A stretch of DNA of 64,000 nt from contig OZ254168.1 of the NCBI GenBank assembly GCA_965268275.1, forward strand, positions 434,001 through 498,000, in the 5' to 3' direction. The position numbers and the translations under genes are program-made. The first letter of the stretch is position 1. Every line of letters begins with the position of its first letter. The notes beneath the pieces are model-generated. The model worked only from the letters and a program-made list of their open reading frames with translations. It had not been told where the DNA came from and ran no database searches. The DNA comes from AAA044-D11 sp965268275 (GTDB lineage Bacteria > Actinomycetota > Actinomycetes > Nanopelagicales > Nanopelagicaceae). Positions 1-9,155 of this stretch are shown piece by piece.

Positions 1-1
1 T

Positions 2-475
2 TCGGCAATCGGTGGCGGAATGGCTTCACGTTTATTTCAGGAGATTCGCGAGAAGCGCGGACTCGCATATACAACTTATGCCTACCCGCAACAATTTGCC
101 GGCACCGGAACGCTAGCTTTTTATGCAGGTTGCAGAACCGAGAAGGCGGAAGAAGTAATTAAATTGATGCGCGAGATCAGTGAGTCAGTTGCGCAACATG
201 GATTAACTGCCGAAGAAATTTCTCGGGCCAAGGGCGCTGTTACAGGTGGTTTGATTTTGGGACAGGAAGATACTGGTTCAAGAATGAGCCGAATCGGCAA
301 GAGCGAACTCGTTTACGGCGAGATTATGAGCTTCGATGACATCTTGGCAAAGGTTCGAAGTGTGACGCCAGAACAAGTTCATCAATTAGCACGCGACTTG
401 TTCAGTGCTCCCGCTACCCTTGCACTAGTGGGTCCATTTAGAAGCAGAGCTAAATTTGAGAAGGTGATTTCATGA
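2..475 (+). CDS. M16 family zinc peptidase, C-terminal part (5' end outside window)
   Basis: The reading frame is open to the left edge, so this is the 3' part of a longer gene. The visible protein carries the signature GGGMASRLFQEIREKRGLAY of the second, non-catalytic domain of M16 (pitrilysin/processing peptidase-like) zinc peptidases. The HxxEH zinc motif would lie in the missing N-terminal half. In actinobacteria an M16 peptidase commonly sits between pnp and dapB, which matches this position. The stop overlaps the dapB start by four bases (ATGA), suggesting translational coupling. Family assignment is firm; the natural substrate is unknown. Confidence 0.9.
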   Translation, partial: SAIGGGMASRLFQEIREKRGLAYTTYAYPQQFAGTGTLAFYAGCRTEKAEEVIKLMREISESVAQHGLTAEEISRAKGAVTGGLILGQEDTGSRMSRIGKSELVYGEIMSFDDILAKVRSVTPEQVHQLARDLFSAPATLALVGPFRSRAKFEKVIS

Positions 476-1221
476 GTATCAAAGTCGCAGTTCTCGGCGC
501 TAAAGGTCGCATGGGAGCCGAGAGCGTAAAGGCCATTTCGGGAACTTCAGATTTAGAAATCGTTGCCCAATTAGATCTAGGTGACTCACTAGATAAATTA
601 GTTTCAAGTGGCGCTCAAGTAGTTGTTGATTTCACTCATCCTGATTCGGTAATGGGTAATCTCGAATTTGCGATCAATAATGGAATTAGCGTTGTAGTAG
701 GAACCACAGGTTTTGATAGTGCCAAGTTAGAAAAAGTTAAATCATGGCTTGCAGCTAATCCAAAGGTGGGTGCACTTATCGCTCCAAACTTTGGACTTGG
801 CGCAGTTTTAATGATGCAATTTGCGGCCCAAGCGTCTAAGTATTTTGAATCTGTTGAAATTGTCGAACTGCATCACCCAGCAAAGGCAGATGCGCCATCA
901 GGAACAGCAGCCAGAACTGCAGAATTAATAACCGATGCCCGAAAGAGTGTAAATAAAGCTGCTATGCCAGATGCAACAACATCAGAACTTGCTGGTGCTC
1001 GTGGCGCAAAAATTGGTGACGTTCATATTCATTCGGTTCGACTGCGCGGCTTAGTTGCCCACCAAGAAGTTATCTTGGGAGATACAGGCGAAACTCTTTC
1101 AATCCGACATGATTCAATAGATCGCACCGGCTTTATGCCTGGTGTTTTATTGGCCGTCAGAGAAGTTGGCAAAAACCCTGGCCTAACTTTTGGCTTAGAG
1201 CATTACATGGATTTGAATTAA
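472..1221 (+). CDS. dapB: 4-hydroxy-tetrahydrodipicolinate reductase
   Basis: DapB reduces 4-hydroxy-tetrahydrodipicolinate with NAD(P)H in the lysine/diaminopimelate pathway, in the cytoplasm. The N-terminus has the Rossmann dinucleotide motif GAKGRMG at residues 9-15. The catalytic family signature ELHHPAKADAPSGTA lies near residues 132-146. At 249 residues it is normal length for actinobacterial DapB. It overlaps the upstream M16 peptidase by 4 nt. The partner enzyme dapA lies 2 kb downstream and dapF is at 16.8 kb, so three steps of the pathway are in this window. Identification is confident. Confidence 0.96.
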   Translation: MSIKVAVLGAKGRMGAESVKAISGTSDLEIVAQLDLGDSLDKLVSSGAQVVVDFTHPDSVMGNLEFAINNGISVVVGTTGFDSAKLEKVKSWLAANPKVGALIAPNFGLGAVLMMQFAAQASKYFESVEIVELHHPAKADAPSGTAARTAELITDARKSVNKAAMPDATTSELAGARGAKIGDVHIHSVRLRGLVAHQEVILGDTGETLSIRHDSIDRTGFMPGVLLAVREVGKNPGLTFGLEHYMDLN

Positions 1222-1230
1222 GGAGAAGTT

Positions 1231-1482
1231 ATGTCAAACGTTTTAATGTATGGCGCAGATTGGTGCGGGGATTGCCGCAGATCAAAGCGTTTCTTAGATT
1301 CAAATAATGTGGAATATACCTATGTGGATGTTGAAGCTGATAAGAGTGCGGCCGATAAAGTTGTCGAGATTAATGGCGGTATGCAATCAATCCCGGTAAT
1401 TGTTTTTAGCGACGGAACACACCTGACCGAACCTTCAGATAACGATTTAAAAGCAAAGCTTGAATCACTAAAAATTCTTTAA
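1231..1482 (+). CDS. Glutaredoxin-like (mycoredoxin-type) thiol oxidoreductase
   Basis: This is an 83-residue thioredoxin-fold protein with the active site WCGDC at residues 11-15 and the cis-proline region SIPVIVF near residues 52-58. Length and motif fit the glutaredoxin/mycoredoxin family, which in actinobacteria reduces mixed disulfides formed with mycothiol. It starts 9 nt after dapB behind an AAGGAG ribosome site, so it is probably co-transcribed. Its TAA stop shares four bases (TTAA) with the stop of the convergent azlD. Use of mycothiol as reductant is inferred from the lineage, not seen here. Confidence 0.85.
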   Translation: MSNVLMYGADWCGDCRRSKRFLDSNNVEYTYVDVEADKSAADKVVEINGGMQSIPVIVFSDGTHLTEPSDNDLKAKLESLKIL

Positions 1483-1787
1483 ATATATCGATAGGCAAGC
1501 GCTGAAGTTATTGCAGCGCCTACGACCACAACCGGAAACGGTGCTTTAGCAATTAATAGAGTTACTGCAGCAGCGATTCCCAAAGCGCGGTGATCAAGCA
1601 CCAATTGAGTCTTGTCTGCAAAGGTGTTAACGGCAATCAAGGCGGTTAAGAGTGCAACCGGAATCAAGGTATTGATTCGTAGAATCCGTGGATTGCTTAA
1701 GAAAGATTCAGGAACAGATGCTCCGATTAATTTAATTGCAAACGCTAGAGCGCTTGATCCGATAACCGCTATCCAGAAAGTGCTCAT
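1479..1787 (-). CDS. azlD: Branched-chain amino acid exporter small subunit, AzlD family
   Basis: This is a 102-residue, very hydrophobic protein with three to four predicted membrane segments, typical of AzlD, the small partner of AzlC in branched-chain amino acid export. I chose the ATG at 1787 (MSTFWIAVIG). It overlaps the azlC stop by four bases, whereas the upstream extension to 1901 is not hydrophobic in the right places and lies wholly inside azlC. The gene converges on the glutaredoxin gene with a 4-nt stop overlap. Confidence 0.87.
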   Translation of the reverse strand: MSTFWIAVIGSSALAFAIKLIGASVPESFLSNPRILRINTLIPVALLTALIAVNTFADKTQLVLDHRALGIAAAVTLLIAKAPFPVVVVGAAITSALAYRYI

Positions 1788-2425
1788 TTTCGCCAACCAA
1801 TAATTATGGCAAGTAAGGTGCAAGAAATAATTGGGATTCCAGCAGGGACAAATGGTGTTAATGACAGTGCTAAGAGAATTGCAAAGCCAGCGAGCACCCA
1901 AGATTTACGGTCAGAAAGTCTGGGCCAGAGCAGTCCAAGAAATGCAGCAGGAACGGCGGCATCTAAGCCCCAAGCAGAAGGATCGCCAATCGCTTGCGCA
2001 CCAAGTGCGCCAGCAAGTGTGAACAAATTCCAGAAAACAAATACGCCAAAACCGGTATACCAAAATCCTTTGCGCATTTGATCTTCATCTTTTTGGGCAA
2101 GTGCAACTCCAATCGATTCATCAATGGTTATTTGCGCTGCAACAATTCGTTTCCAGCCTCGTAATTTCAGAATTGGTGCAAGTCGAAGTCCATACAAACC
2201 ATTTCGAGTTCCCAGTAATGTTGATGTAGCAATTGCATTTATTGCGGTGCCACCTGCTGCAATTACACCAACAACTGCAAATTGTGATGCCCCAGAAAAC
2301 AAAAGTAGTGAGAGCAAGCAAGCTTGAAGAACTGAGAAATCTGCCGCCACAGCCGCGGCACCGAATGCGCTGCCATAAGCACCGACGGTTATTGAGACAC
2401 TAAATGAATCACGCTTCACTGACAC
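1784..2425 (-). CDS. azlC: Branched-chain amino acid exporter large subunit, AzlC family
   Basis: AzlC proteins form, with AzlD, an inner-membrane exporter for branched-chain amino acids or their analogues. The 213-residue protein has the family pattern of an N-terminal SITVGAYGSAFGAAAVAADF segment, the LFSGASQFAVVG motif near residues 42-53, and about five membrane helices. The start is a GTG at 2425. It is divergent from thyX across about 56 bp and translationally coupled to azlD. Substrate range is inferred from the family only. Confidence 0.88.
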   Translation of the reverse strand: MSVKRDSFSVSITVGAYGSAFGAAAVAADFSVLQACLLSLLLFSGASQFAVVGVIAAGGTAINAIATSTLLGTRNGLYGLRLAPILKLRGWKRIVAAQITIDESIGVALAQKDEDQMRKGFWYTGFGVFVFWNLFTLAGALGAQAIGDPSAWGLDAAVPAAFLGLLWPRLSDRKSWVLAGFAILLALSLTPFVPAGIPIISCTLLAIIIGWRK

Positions 2426-2465
2426 GCCGAAAGTATGCCCTAATACAAGGGGATAGGCGATGCTT

Positions 2466-2471
2466 TATATA
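2466..2471 (+). promoter_or_regulatory. Possible thyX -10 element
   Basis: TATATA lies 10 nt before the thyX ATG, in the short divergent azlC/thyX gap. No good Shine-Dalgarno sequence follows it. If used, the transcript would have almost no leader, as is common in actinobacteria. No convincing -35 box was seen. Confidence 0.35.
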
Positions 2472-2481
2472 GGGTCGGGTT

Positions 2482-3231
2482 ATGAATACCGATACCCCAG
2501 ATGTTGTTGATACCAAGCAAGAAATAGTTTTCCGCGATGATATGACCGTTGAACTGGTCAAGTCGAGTGCGAGTGATGCCGATGTTATTTGGGCAGCACG
2601 AGTTTCAACTGCGGGCGAGACAACTTTAGAAAAAGTCGGAGAATCAAGTGAACGGGACGCTGGTTTAATTAATTACCTAGCCCGCGAACGCCACGGAAGT
2701 CCATTCGAACATACCTCAATGACCTTCTTTGTCTCGGCACCAATCTTTGTGTTCCGTGAATTCATGCGCCACCGAATCGCTTCTTACAATGAAGAGAGCG
2801 GTCGCTACCGTGAACTTCGCCCAGTTTTTTACATTCCAAATAAGGATCGTAAGTTAGTTCAAGTTGGTAAAACTGGTGCGTATACCTTTGTTGATGGGAC
2901 ACAAGAACAGTTAGATATAACAGTTAATGCAATCAAAGAAACTTGCATCGTTGCCTATGATAATTATCAGAAGATATTGGCATCCGGAGTTGCTCGCGAA
3001 GTTGCCCGAGCTGTTCTTCCGGTAACGCTTTACTCATCTATGTATGTAACTATGAATGCCCGAGCCTTAATGAATTTCCTTTCGCTAAGAACATCTAGCC
3101 CAGATTCACATTTCCCGTCATATCCACAACGTGAAATTGAGATGGTTGCCGAGAAAATGGAGAAGCATTTCGCCGAACTTATGCCGATGACTTATGCGGC
3201 ATTCCAGAAATCCGGTCGCATAGCTCCATAA
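2482..3231 (+). CDS. thyX: FAD-dependent thymidylate synthase ThyX
   Basis: ThyX makes dTMP from dUMP using methylene-tetrahydrofolate, with FAD as reductant carrier. The ThyX motif RHRxxSxNExSxR is complete as RHRIASYNEESGR at about residues 96-108. The 249-residue length is standard. It lies between dapB and dapA, an order shared with mycobacteria and many other actinobacteria. No ThyA-type synthase is seen in the window. Identification is confident. Confidence 0.97.
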   Translation: MNTDTPDVVDTKQEIVFRDDMTVELVKSSASDADVIWAARVSTAGETTLEKVGESSERDAGLINYLARERHGSPFEHTSMTFFVSAPIFVFREFMRHRIASYNEESGRYRELRPVFYIPNKDRKLVQVGKTGAYTFVDGTQEQLDITVNAIKETCIVAYDNYQKILASGVAREVARAVLPVTLYSSMYVTMNARALMNFLSLRTSSPDSHFPSYPQREIEMVAEKMEKHFAELMPMTYAAFQKSGRIAP

Positions 3232-3251
3232 TTTGCGTGTAGCCTAAGCGC

Positions 3252-4142
3252 ATGAGCATTACACCTCCATTCGGTCGGTTAATTACCGCCATGGTTACGC
3301 CATTTAACAAGGATGGCGAGATCGATTGGGCTGGTGTCGAAAAATTAGCAGCGCATTTAGTCTCAACTGGGCACGATGGAATCGTTGTAAATGGCACAAC
3401 CGGCGAAGCGCCAACAACAAGCGATGATGAGAAAGATCAAATCGTAAGTGTTGTTAAGAAAACAGTTGGGTCAAAGATTAAAGTAATCGCTGGTGCTGGC
3501 AACAATGAAACTTCACATTCAGTTGTTCAAGCACAACGTGCAGCAAAAGCTGGAGCCGATGGATTATTAGTAGTAACTCCTTATTACAACAAGCCGCCAC
3601 AAGCAGGAATCGCAGCACACTTTAAAGCGATGGCCGATGCAACCGATCTTTCAGTAATGATGTATGACATTCCCGGTCGGACCGGAATTGAAATTGAATC
3701 GGACACAATTGTTGCCTTAGCCGAGCATCCAAGAATTGCTGCGCTAAAAGATGCAAAGGGAAATGTTGCCGCCACTTCATGGGTAATTAAGCGCTCAGGA
3801 ATTCCAGTTTATTCTGGTGACGATATTTTGAATCTTCCACTTCTATCAGTAGGCGCAGTTGGATTCGTTTCGGTATGCGGTCATACAGTTGGAAGCGGTC
3901 TTCGCGAAATGTTAGATGCTTGGTTCTCTGGAAATAGCGAACGCGCACTTGAAATTCATCAAAAATTATTACCGGTATTCACCGGAACCTTCCGCACCCA
4001 AGGTGCGATATTGACTAAGGCCGCACTAAATGAAATGGGCCTACCTGGCGGATTTACTAGATTGCCACTTGTCGATGCCACCGCTGCGCAAATAGCGCAA
4101 CTGCGGGAGGACCTACGACAAGGCGGAGTAACACTTAACTAA
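3252..4142 (+). CDS. dapA: 4-hydroxy-tetrahydrodipicolinate synthase
   Basis: DapA condenses pyruvate with aspartate semialdehyde at the entry to lysine/diaminopimelate synthesis. It is a 296-residue TIM barrel with the substrate loop VNGTTGEAPT near residues 46-55 and the YYNKPPQ motif. The Schiff-base lysine is K166 in ALKDAKGN. Its stop TAA overlaps the ATG of the following RNase J gene by one base. Confident. Confidence 0.97.
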   Translation: MSITPPFGRLITAMVTPFNKDGEIDWAGVEKLAAHLVSTGHDGIVVNGTTGEAPTTSDDEKDQIVSVVKKTVGSKIKVIAGAGNNETSHSVVQAQRAAKAGADGLLVVTPYYNKPPQAGIAAHFKAMADATDLSVMMYDIPGRTGIEIESDTIVALAEHPRIAALKDAKGNVAATSWVIKRSGIPVYSGDDILNLPLLSVGAVGFVSVCGHTVGSGLREMLDAWFSGNSERALEIHQKLLPVFTGTFRTQGAILTKAALNEMGLPGGFTRLPLVDATAAQIAQLREDLRQGGVTLN

Positions 4143-5824
4143 TGAATCATCCTCATCCAGATTTACCCTATCCATCAAAGCTTGCTCCTAAAACTCTTCG
4201 AATAGTTGCACTTGGTGGGTTAGGCGAAATCGGTCGCAATATGACCGTCTTCGAATACGAAGGAAAGTTGTTAGTAGTTGATTGTGGCGTTCTGTTTCCT
4301 GAAGAGAGCCAACCAGGTATTGATTTAATCTTGCCGGACTTTGAATACATTCGTGAACGTTTAGATGATGTTGTCGCAGTTGCGCTTACACATGGCCACG
4401 AAGACCACATTGGAGCAGTTCCATATTTACTACGCGAACGAAGTGATATTCCAATTGTTGGATCAAAGCTAACGTTGGCATTTACTGAGGCCAAATTAAA
4501 AGAGCGTCGAATAACTGCTCCTACAGTTGAAGTTAAAGCCGGAATGATTCAGAAATTTGGCCCATTCGAATTGGAATTTGTTGCAGTAAATCACTCAATT
4601 CCAGATGCACTTGCAATTGCAATCCGCACACCTGCAGGTTTAGTTCTTGCAACAGGTGACTTCAAGATGGACCAGCTTCCACTTGATGGTCGGGTAACTG
4701 ATTTAGCTACATTTGCAAGGCTTGGCGCCGAAGGCGTTGACTTATTCATGGTCGATTCAACCAATGCTGATGTTCCAGGATTTACAACTGCAGAACGCGA
4801 TATCAGCCCAGTTCTCGATCGAGTTATTCGTCAGACCGAGCGTCGAGTTATCGTCGCTTCATTCGCATCACATGTTCATCGCATTCAACAGATAATTGAT
4901 GTCGCCGAATCCCATGGCCGTAAAGTTGCATATGTTGGCCGCAGCATGGTTAGAAATATGAAATTAGCTGAAGACCTTGGTTATCTACATATTCCACCCA
5001 ACCTAATTGTTGATTCTAAGAATCTAAAAGATTACGGCGACAAAGTGGTTTTAATCTGCACTGGCTCGCAAGGTGAACCACTTGCGGCGCTTTCTCGGAT
5101 GGCCAATGGCGATCATGAAATTCAAGTTGGAAAAGGCGACACAGTTATTTTGGCCTCATCGCTTATTCCGGGAAATGAGAATCCGGTTTATCGAGTTATC
5201 AATGAGCTAACAAGATTTGGCGCAAATGTTGTTCATAAGGGAAATGCAATGGTTCACGTTTCGGGCCACGCATCTGCCGGGGAATTGCTTTATTGCTACA
5301 ACATTGTTAAACCAAAGAATGTAATGCCGATCCACGGCGAATGGCGCCACTTGCGCGCAAATGCTGAACTTGCGATTAAAACTGGCGTTGCAAGAACAAA
5401 TACCTTGGTTGTCGAAAATGGAATTGTTGTTGACATGGCTCATGGATATGCAGATGTTGCTGGCGCTATCCCAGTTGGTTTTGTTTACGTTGATGGTCAG
5501 AGCATCGGCGAGATCACTGAAAGTTCTCTTAAAGATCGACGAATCTTGGGCGAAGAGGGATTCATCTCAGTCGTTGTTGTAATCGAATCGCAAACTGGAA
5601 AAATAATTGCGGGTCCAGATATTCATGCACGAGGATTTACTGAAGATAATGCGCTATTTAATGAAGTTAAAGGCATGATCGAAAAGGCACTCGCAACAGC
5701 GGTTGGCAATGGAATCAATGGAACACATCAACTACAACAAGTTGTTAGAAAAACCGTCGGAAGTTGGGTCGGGGATAAGCACCGACGTAAACCAATGATT
5801 GTTCCAGTTGTTATCGAGGTATAA
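4142..5824 (+). CDS. rnj: Ribonuclease J
   Basis: RNase J is a metallo-beta-lactamase/beta-CASP ribonuclease with endo- and 5'-3' exonuclease activity in RNA maturation and decay. The zinc-binding motif HGHEDH occurs at residues 84-89, and the beta-CASP core and C-terminal domain follow over 560 residues, the usual length. It is coupled to dapA by a 1-nt overlap, a conserved actinobacterial arrangement. It may act together with the RNase P encoded at 53.6 kb in stable RNA processing, but that link is general knowledge, not shown here. Confidence 0.96.
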   Translation: MNHPHPDLPYPSKLAPKTLRIVALGGLGEIGRNMTVFEYEGKLLVVDCGVLFPEESQPGIDLILPDFEYIRERLDDVVAVALTHGHEDHIGAVPYLLRERSDIPIVGSKLTLAFTEAKLKERRITAPTVEVKAGMIQKFGPFELEFVAVNHSIPDALAIAIRTPAGLVLATGDFKMDQLPLDGRVTDLATFARLGAEGVDLFMVDSTNADVPGFTTAERDISPVLDRVIRQTERRVIVASFASHVHRIQQIIDVAESHGRKVAYVGRSMVRNMKLAEDLGYLHIPPNLIVDSKNLKDYGDKVVLICTGSQGEPLAALSRMANGDHEIQVGKGDTVILASSLIPGNENPVYRVINELTRFGANVVHKGNAMVHVSGHASAGELLYCYNIVKPKNVMPIHGEWRHLRANAELAIKTGVARTNTLVVENGIVVDMAHGYADVAGAIPVGFVYVDGQSIGEITESSLKDRRILGEEGFISVVVVIESQTGKIIAGPDIHARGFTEDNALFNEVKGMIEKALATAVGNGINGTHQLQQVVRKTVGSWVGDKHRRKPMIVPVVIEV

Positions 5825-5873
5825 CGGCGCGCCTTAGTTATCACGTATATCGAACGCTTTAAGGTTAGCCATT

Positions 5874-8201
5874 ATGGCCGCGAGAAAAAAAGCATCAAGT
5901 AAGAAATCTGCGGCAGCCAACGGAGCTGCTCGCGGAGTTGGCGCAATTTGGAAATTTATCGCAAAGACTATTGGTTCATCAGTTCGTTTTATTTTTCGCG
6001 GAGCCCAAGATCTAGATCCAGCCCACCAACGAGACGGACTCGCATTTCTGGTTTTCATCCTTGGTCTAATTTCTGCAGCGGGCGTCTGGTTCAGTCTAGA
6101 TAATGTTGTCGGGCATGGTATTTATGCCGCAGTGTTTGGCTTGGTTGGAAGACTTGGATTTTTCACGCCAATAATCTTTATCTATTTTGCATTTCGATTA
6201 TTCAAGGCTCCGGATGATTCAAAAGCTACTGGTCGCATCATTGTTGGAACCTTTGTTCTACTCATCTCGATAACTGGTTTACTTCATATTCTTAATGGTT
6301 CGAGTGGAACCGGTCAGACCGCTATTCGTAATGGTGGTGGCTGGATTGGATACGGTATTTCGACTCCGTTTGTCGCGTTAGTAACAACAGTTCTGGCAAT
6401 CCCGATTCTTTTAATCTTTCTCTTCTTCGGAATTCTCGTAATCACAGCTACCCCGGTTTCAAAAGTCATTGGGCGCATTGCTTCTGCATTTAGCTGGGGG
6501 AGCGGGAAGGTTTCGGATGCCCGCGCTGCTCGCGCAGAGGAAAAGTTTGAAATCTCTGACACGCCGCCATTTGAAACTCCTCTAGTTCAAGGATTTATTC
6601 ATGAAGAGGAAGAAGAGTTAGATGAAGAGAGTTTTGATGAAGAGTTCACGGTAGAGATTCCACGGGATCCAACGCCGGTAAACACGCCGGTTGCGAGTGT
6701 GCCTAAACATGCAAAGCAGATGTTATTAACTGGCGATACTAAATATGAATTACCTTCAATGGATTTACTTAAAACTGGCCCAGCATCAAAGGCGAAGTCA
6801 AAGGCAAACGATGTAGTTGTTGCGGCACTGACTCAAGTCTTTGACCAGTTTGGTGTTGAATGCCGAGTAACTGGATTTATGCGTGGCCCAACTGTTACAC
6901 GTTATGAAGTTGAACTTGGAAACGGTGTAAAGGTTGAAGCTATTACTGCGCTTGCCAAGAATATTTCCTACGCGGTCGCCAGCGGTGATGTCCGAATTCT
7001 TTCGCCAATTCCTGGAAAGTCAGCGGTTGGAATTGAAATCCCAAATACTGATCGCGAAATCGTTGCATTGGGCGATGTATTGCGCTCATCAGTCGCTGGA
7101 AACGACGCTCATCCAATGGTTATTGCACTTGGCAAGGATGTCGAAGGAAACTTTATCTGTGCGAACTTAGCGAAGATGCCACACCTATTAGTAGCGGGTG
7201 CTACTGGCGCCGGTAAATCTTCAATGATTAATTCACTAATCGTTTCGATTCTTATGCGTTCAACCCCAGATGATGTTCGCCTGGTGATGATTGACCCAAA
7301 GCGAGTAGAGCTCACAAGCTATGAAGGTATCCCACATTTAATTGCACCAATCATCACAAACCCAAAGAAGGCCGCAGATGTTCTTGCCTGGGTAGTGCGT
7401 GAAATGGATATGCGCTACGACGATCTTTCAGCATTCGGATTTAGACATATTGATGATTTCAATAAGGCAGTTCGCTCCGGAAAGTTAACTGTTCCAGAAG
7501 GTAGCGAGCGAATTCTTGAACCATATCCCTACCTACTTGTAATTATTGACGAGTTGGCAGATCTGATGATGGTCGCTGCTCGAGAAGTTGAAGAGTCAAT
7601 CGTTCGAATTACCCAGTTGGCCAGAGCTGCTGGAATTCACTTAGTAATTGCAACTCAACGACCAAGCGTCGATATTGTTACTGGTCTAATCAAAGCCAAC
7701 GTTCCATCGCGTTTATCCTTTGCTACATCTAGCTTGGCCGACTCCAGAGTTATTTTAGATACACCAGGTGCTGAAAAATTGGTTGGCCAGGGCGATGCAC
7801 TCTTCTTGCCTATGGGCGCAAGTAAAGCGATGCGAATTCAAGGTGCATATGTATCAGAGCGCGAAACTGAGGCAATTGTTAACCATGTTAAATCCCAGTT
7901 GCAGCCGGTGTACCGCCTTGATTTAACTGCACCAGTTAAAGCTCATATTATTGAAGATGATATTGGCGATGACATGGATCTGCTATTACAAGCAGTTCAA
8001 TTAGTTGTCTCAACACAATTTGGTTCGACTTCAATGTTGCAACGTAAATTAAGAATTGGTTTTGCAAAAGCTGGAAGATTAATGGATTTAATGGAGAGCC
8101 GCGGAATCGTTGGGCCTACCGAAGGATCAAAGGCGCGCACTGTTTTAATCACGGCCGAGCAGATGCCAGATGTTCTTGAGCAATTGCAGGGAAACCTCTA
8201 A
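5874..8201 (+). CDS. ftsK: DNA translocase FtsK/SpoIIIE
   Basis: FtsK pumps chromosomal DNA at the division septum. The 775-residue protein has an N-terminal block of about four membrane helices (residues 55-200), then an acidic Glu/Asp-rich linker near residues 240-265. The RecA-like motor follows with Walker A GATGAGKSS at about 441-449 and Walker B region LLVIIDELADLM. A C-terminal winged-helix gamma domain that reads polarity sequences lies near 700-775. A Lys/Ala-rich start precedes the first helix. It follows rnj by 49 nt, as in other actinobacteria. Confidence 0.96.
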   Translation: MAARKKASSKKSAAANGAARGVGAIWKFIAKTIGSSVRFIFRGAQDLDPAHQRDGLAFLVFILGLISAAGVWFSLDNVVGHGIYAAVFGLVGRLGFFTPIIFIYFAFRLFKAPDDSKATGRIIVGTFVLLISITGLLHILNGSSGTGQTAIRNGGGWIGYGISTPFVALVTTVLAIPILLIFLFFGILVITATPVSKVIGRIASAFSWGSGKVSDARAARAEEKFEISDTPPFETPLVQGFIHEEEEELDEESFDEEFTVEIPRDPTPVNTPVASVPKHAKQMLLTGDTKYELPSMDLLKTGPASKAKSKANDVVVAALTQVFDQFGVECRVTGFMRGPTVTRYEVELGNGVKVEAITALAKNISYAVASGDVRILSPIPGKSAVGIEIPNTDREIVALGDVLRSSVAGNDAHPMVIALGKDVEGNFICANLAKMPHLLVAGATGAGKSSMINSLIVSILMRSTPDDVRLVMIDPKRVELTSYEGIPHLIAPIITNPKKAADVLAWVVREMDMRYDDLSAFGFRHIDDFNKAVRSGKLTVPEGSERILEPYPYLLVIIDELADLMMVAAREVEESIVRITQLARAAGIHLVIATQRPSVDIVTGLIKANVPSRLSFATSSLADSRVILDTPGAEKLVGQGDALFLPMGASKAMRIQGAYVSERETEAIVNHVKSQLQPVYRLDLTAPVKAHIIEDDIGDDMDLLLQAVQLVVSTQFGSTSMLQRKLRIGFAKAGRLMDLMESRGIVGPTEGSKARTVLITAEQMPDVLEQLQGNL

Positions 8202-8376
8202 CCAAGAAAGTTGTAATTCAGCGTGAGTCCTCACTTTGGGGGTCAGCGTTAAGGGTGAATTCACCCATCGGTCACTCTCGGACTTGTCCTAGGGCACCTT
8301 CAGGTTTTACCCTTAGGGCCTTGGAAATCCCCTTCCATGTTGCTTTAACAGCAAGCTCCCCGCAAAAGGAAAATAA
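8202..8376 (+). other. 175-nt structured leader before the RodZ-like gene
   Basis: This gap contains several short inverted repeats in a row. They are GTGAG/CTCAC at 8223-8234, a perfect 14-bp palindrome at 8253-8266, a CCTAGGG/CCCTTAGG pair around 8289-8317, and TTGCT/AGCAA near 8341-8355. A purine-rich ribosome site (AAAAGGAAA) precedes the ATG at 8377. No small open frame of note was seen. It may be a structured 5' leader, an operator region or a small RNA. No known RNA family was recognised. Confidence 0.4.
8253..8266. promoter_or_regulatory. 14-bp perfect palindrome (possible operator)
   Basis: GGGTGAATTCACCC is perfectly palindromic and lies 110 bp before the RodZ-like gene. The size suits a dimeric repressor site or an RNA hairpin. 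The binding protein is unknown. Confidence 0.4.
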
Positions 8377-9126
8377 ATGAGTTTAGAAAATCTAACTCTC
8401 GGCACCGAAATTCGCGCTGCTCGCGAACGTGCTGGTTACACAATTGAAAAAGTTGCGGAGATTACACGTATTCGTGAAACCTTAATTCGCAATATTGAAT
8501 CCGATCAATTTGATAGCTGCGGTGGCAATGCATATGCGCGTGGACATATCCGCACAATTGCAAAAGTTTTAAACTTAAATGCTGATTTACTAATCGAAAA
8601 GTTTGCACTAATTACCGGTGACTTCGATCGGCCAATGGTTGATTTACTCGAAGAGAATAATGTGATTAAGCAACGCGCTCCTCGTCCAGCTATTTCATTT
8701 AAAGCCTTAGCATCAGTAGCCGCCGGAGTAGTCGCTCTATTGATTGCAGTGCCAGCAGTAATTTCACTTTTACCAAATGACACGACCTCACCTTCGGCTC
8801 CGTCAAGCCAAGGTCTGGCCCCTTCAACGACTGATCAAAACTCGCAAGTGGTCGCTTCAACAGCAACCGGAGTTTCCCTAGTTGTTTCAGGTATTTCAGG
8901 AAAGTCTTGGATCGGAATCCAAGATGCAAGTGGAGCTCAAATCTTCAGTGGCTCAATAAAGGCTGGGGAAGTTAAATCCTTTAGCGAAGACCAACTTCTA
9001 CAAGCAACAATTGGAAATGCTGCGGCGGTTTCACTCAATGTGAATGGCCAAGAAATCGGAACACCTGGCGGAGTCGGGGAAGTAGTTCATCTTTCATTCA
9101 CTCCAAATGGTTCAAATAACGGTTAA
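8377..9126 (+). CDS. RodZ-like helix-turn-helix membrane protein
   Basis: The 249-residue protein has a cytoplasmic helix-turn-helix domain (residues 5-80, RerAGYTIEKVAEITRIRE-type). A proline-flanked single membrane helix lies near 108-130, followed by a Ser/Thr-rich linker and a C-terminal extracellular beta domain of the DUF4115 type (about 165-245). This layout is that of RodZ, which links MreB-like cytoskeleton to cell shape in rods. In actinobacteria without MreB its role is unclear. It sits between ftsK and rimO, which fits a cell-envelope role. Confidence 0.82.
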   Translation: MSLENLTLGTEIRAARERAGYTIEKVAEITRIRETLIRNIESDQFDSCGGNAYARGHIRTIAKVLNLNADLLIEKFALITGDFDRPMVDLLEENNVIKQRAPRPAISFKALASVAAGVVALLIAVPAVISLLPNDTTSPSAPSSQGLAPSTTDQNSQVVASTATGVSLVVSGISGKSWIGIQDASGAQIFSGSIKAGEVKSFSEDQLLQATIGNAAAVSLNVNGQEIGTPGGVGEVVHLSFTPNGSNNG

Positions 9127-9155
9127 GCACTACTTAAAACTTAACCCACTGTAAG

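Noticed and set aside
1612..2327. Plus-strand open frames opposite azlD and azlC
   Set aside because: They are antisense to well-supported hydrophobic transporter genes and show no family features or ribosome sites.
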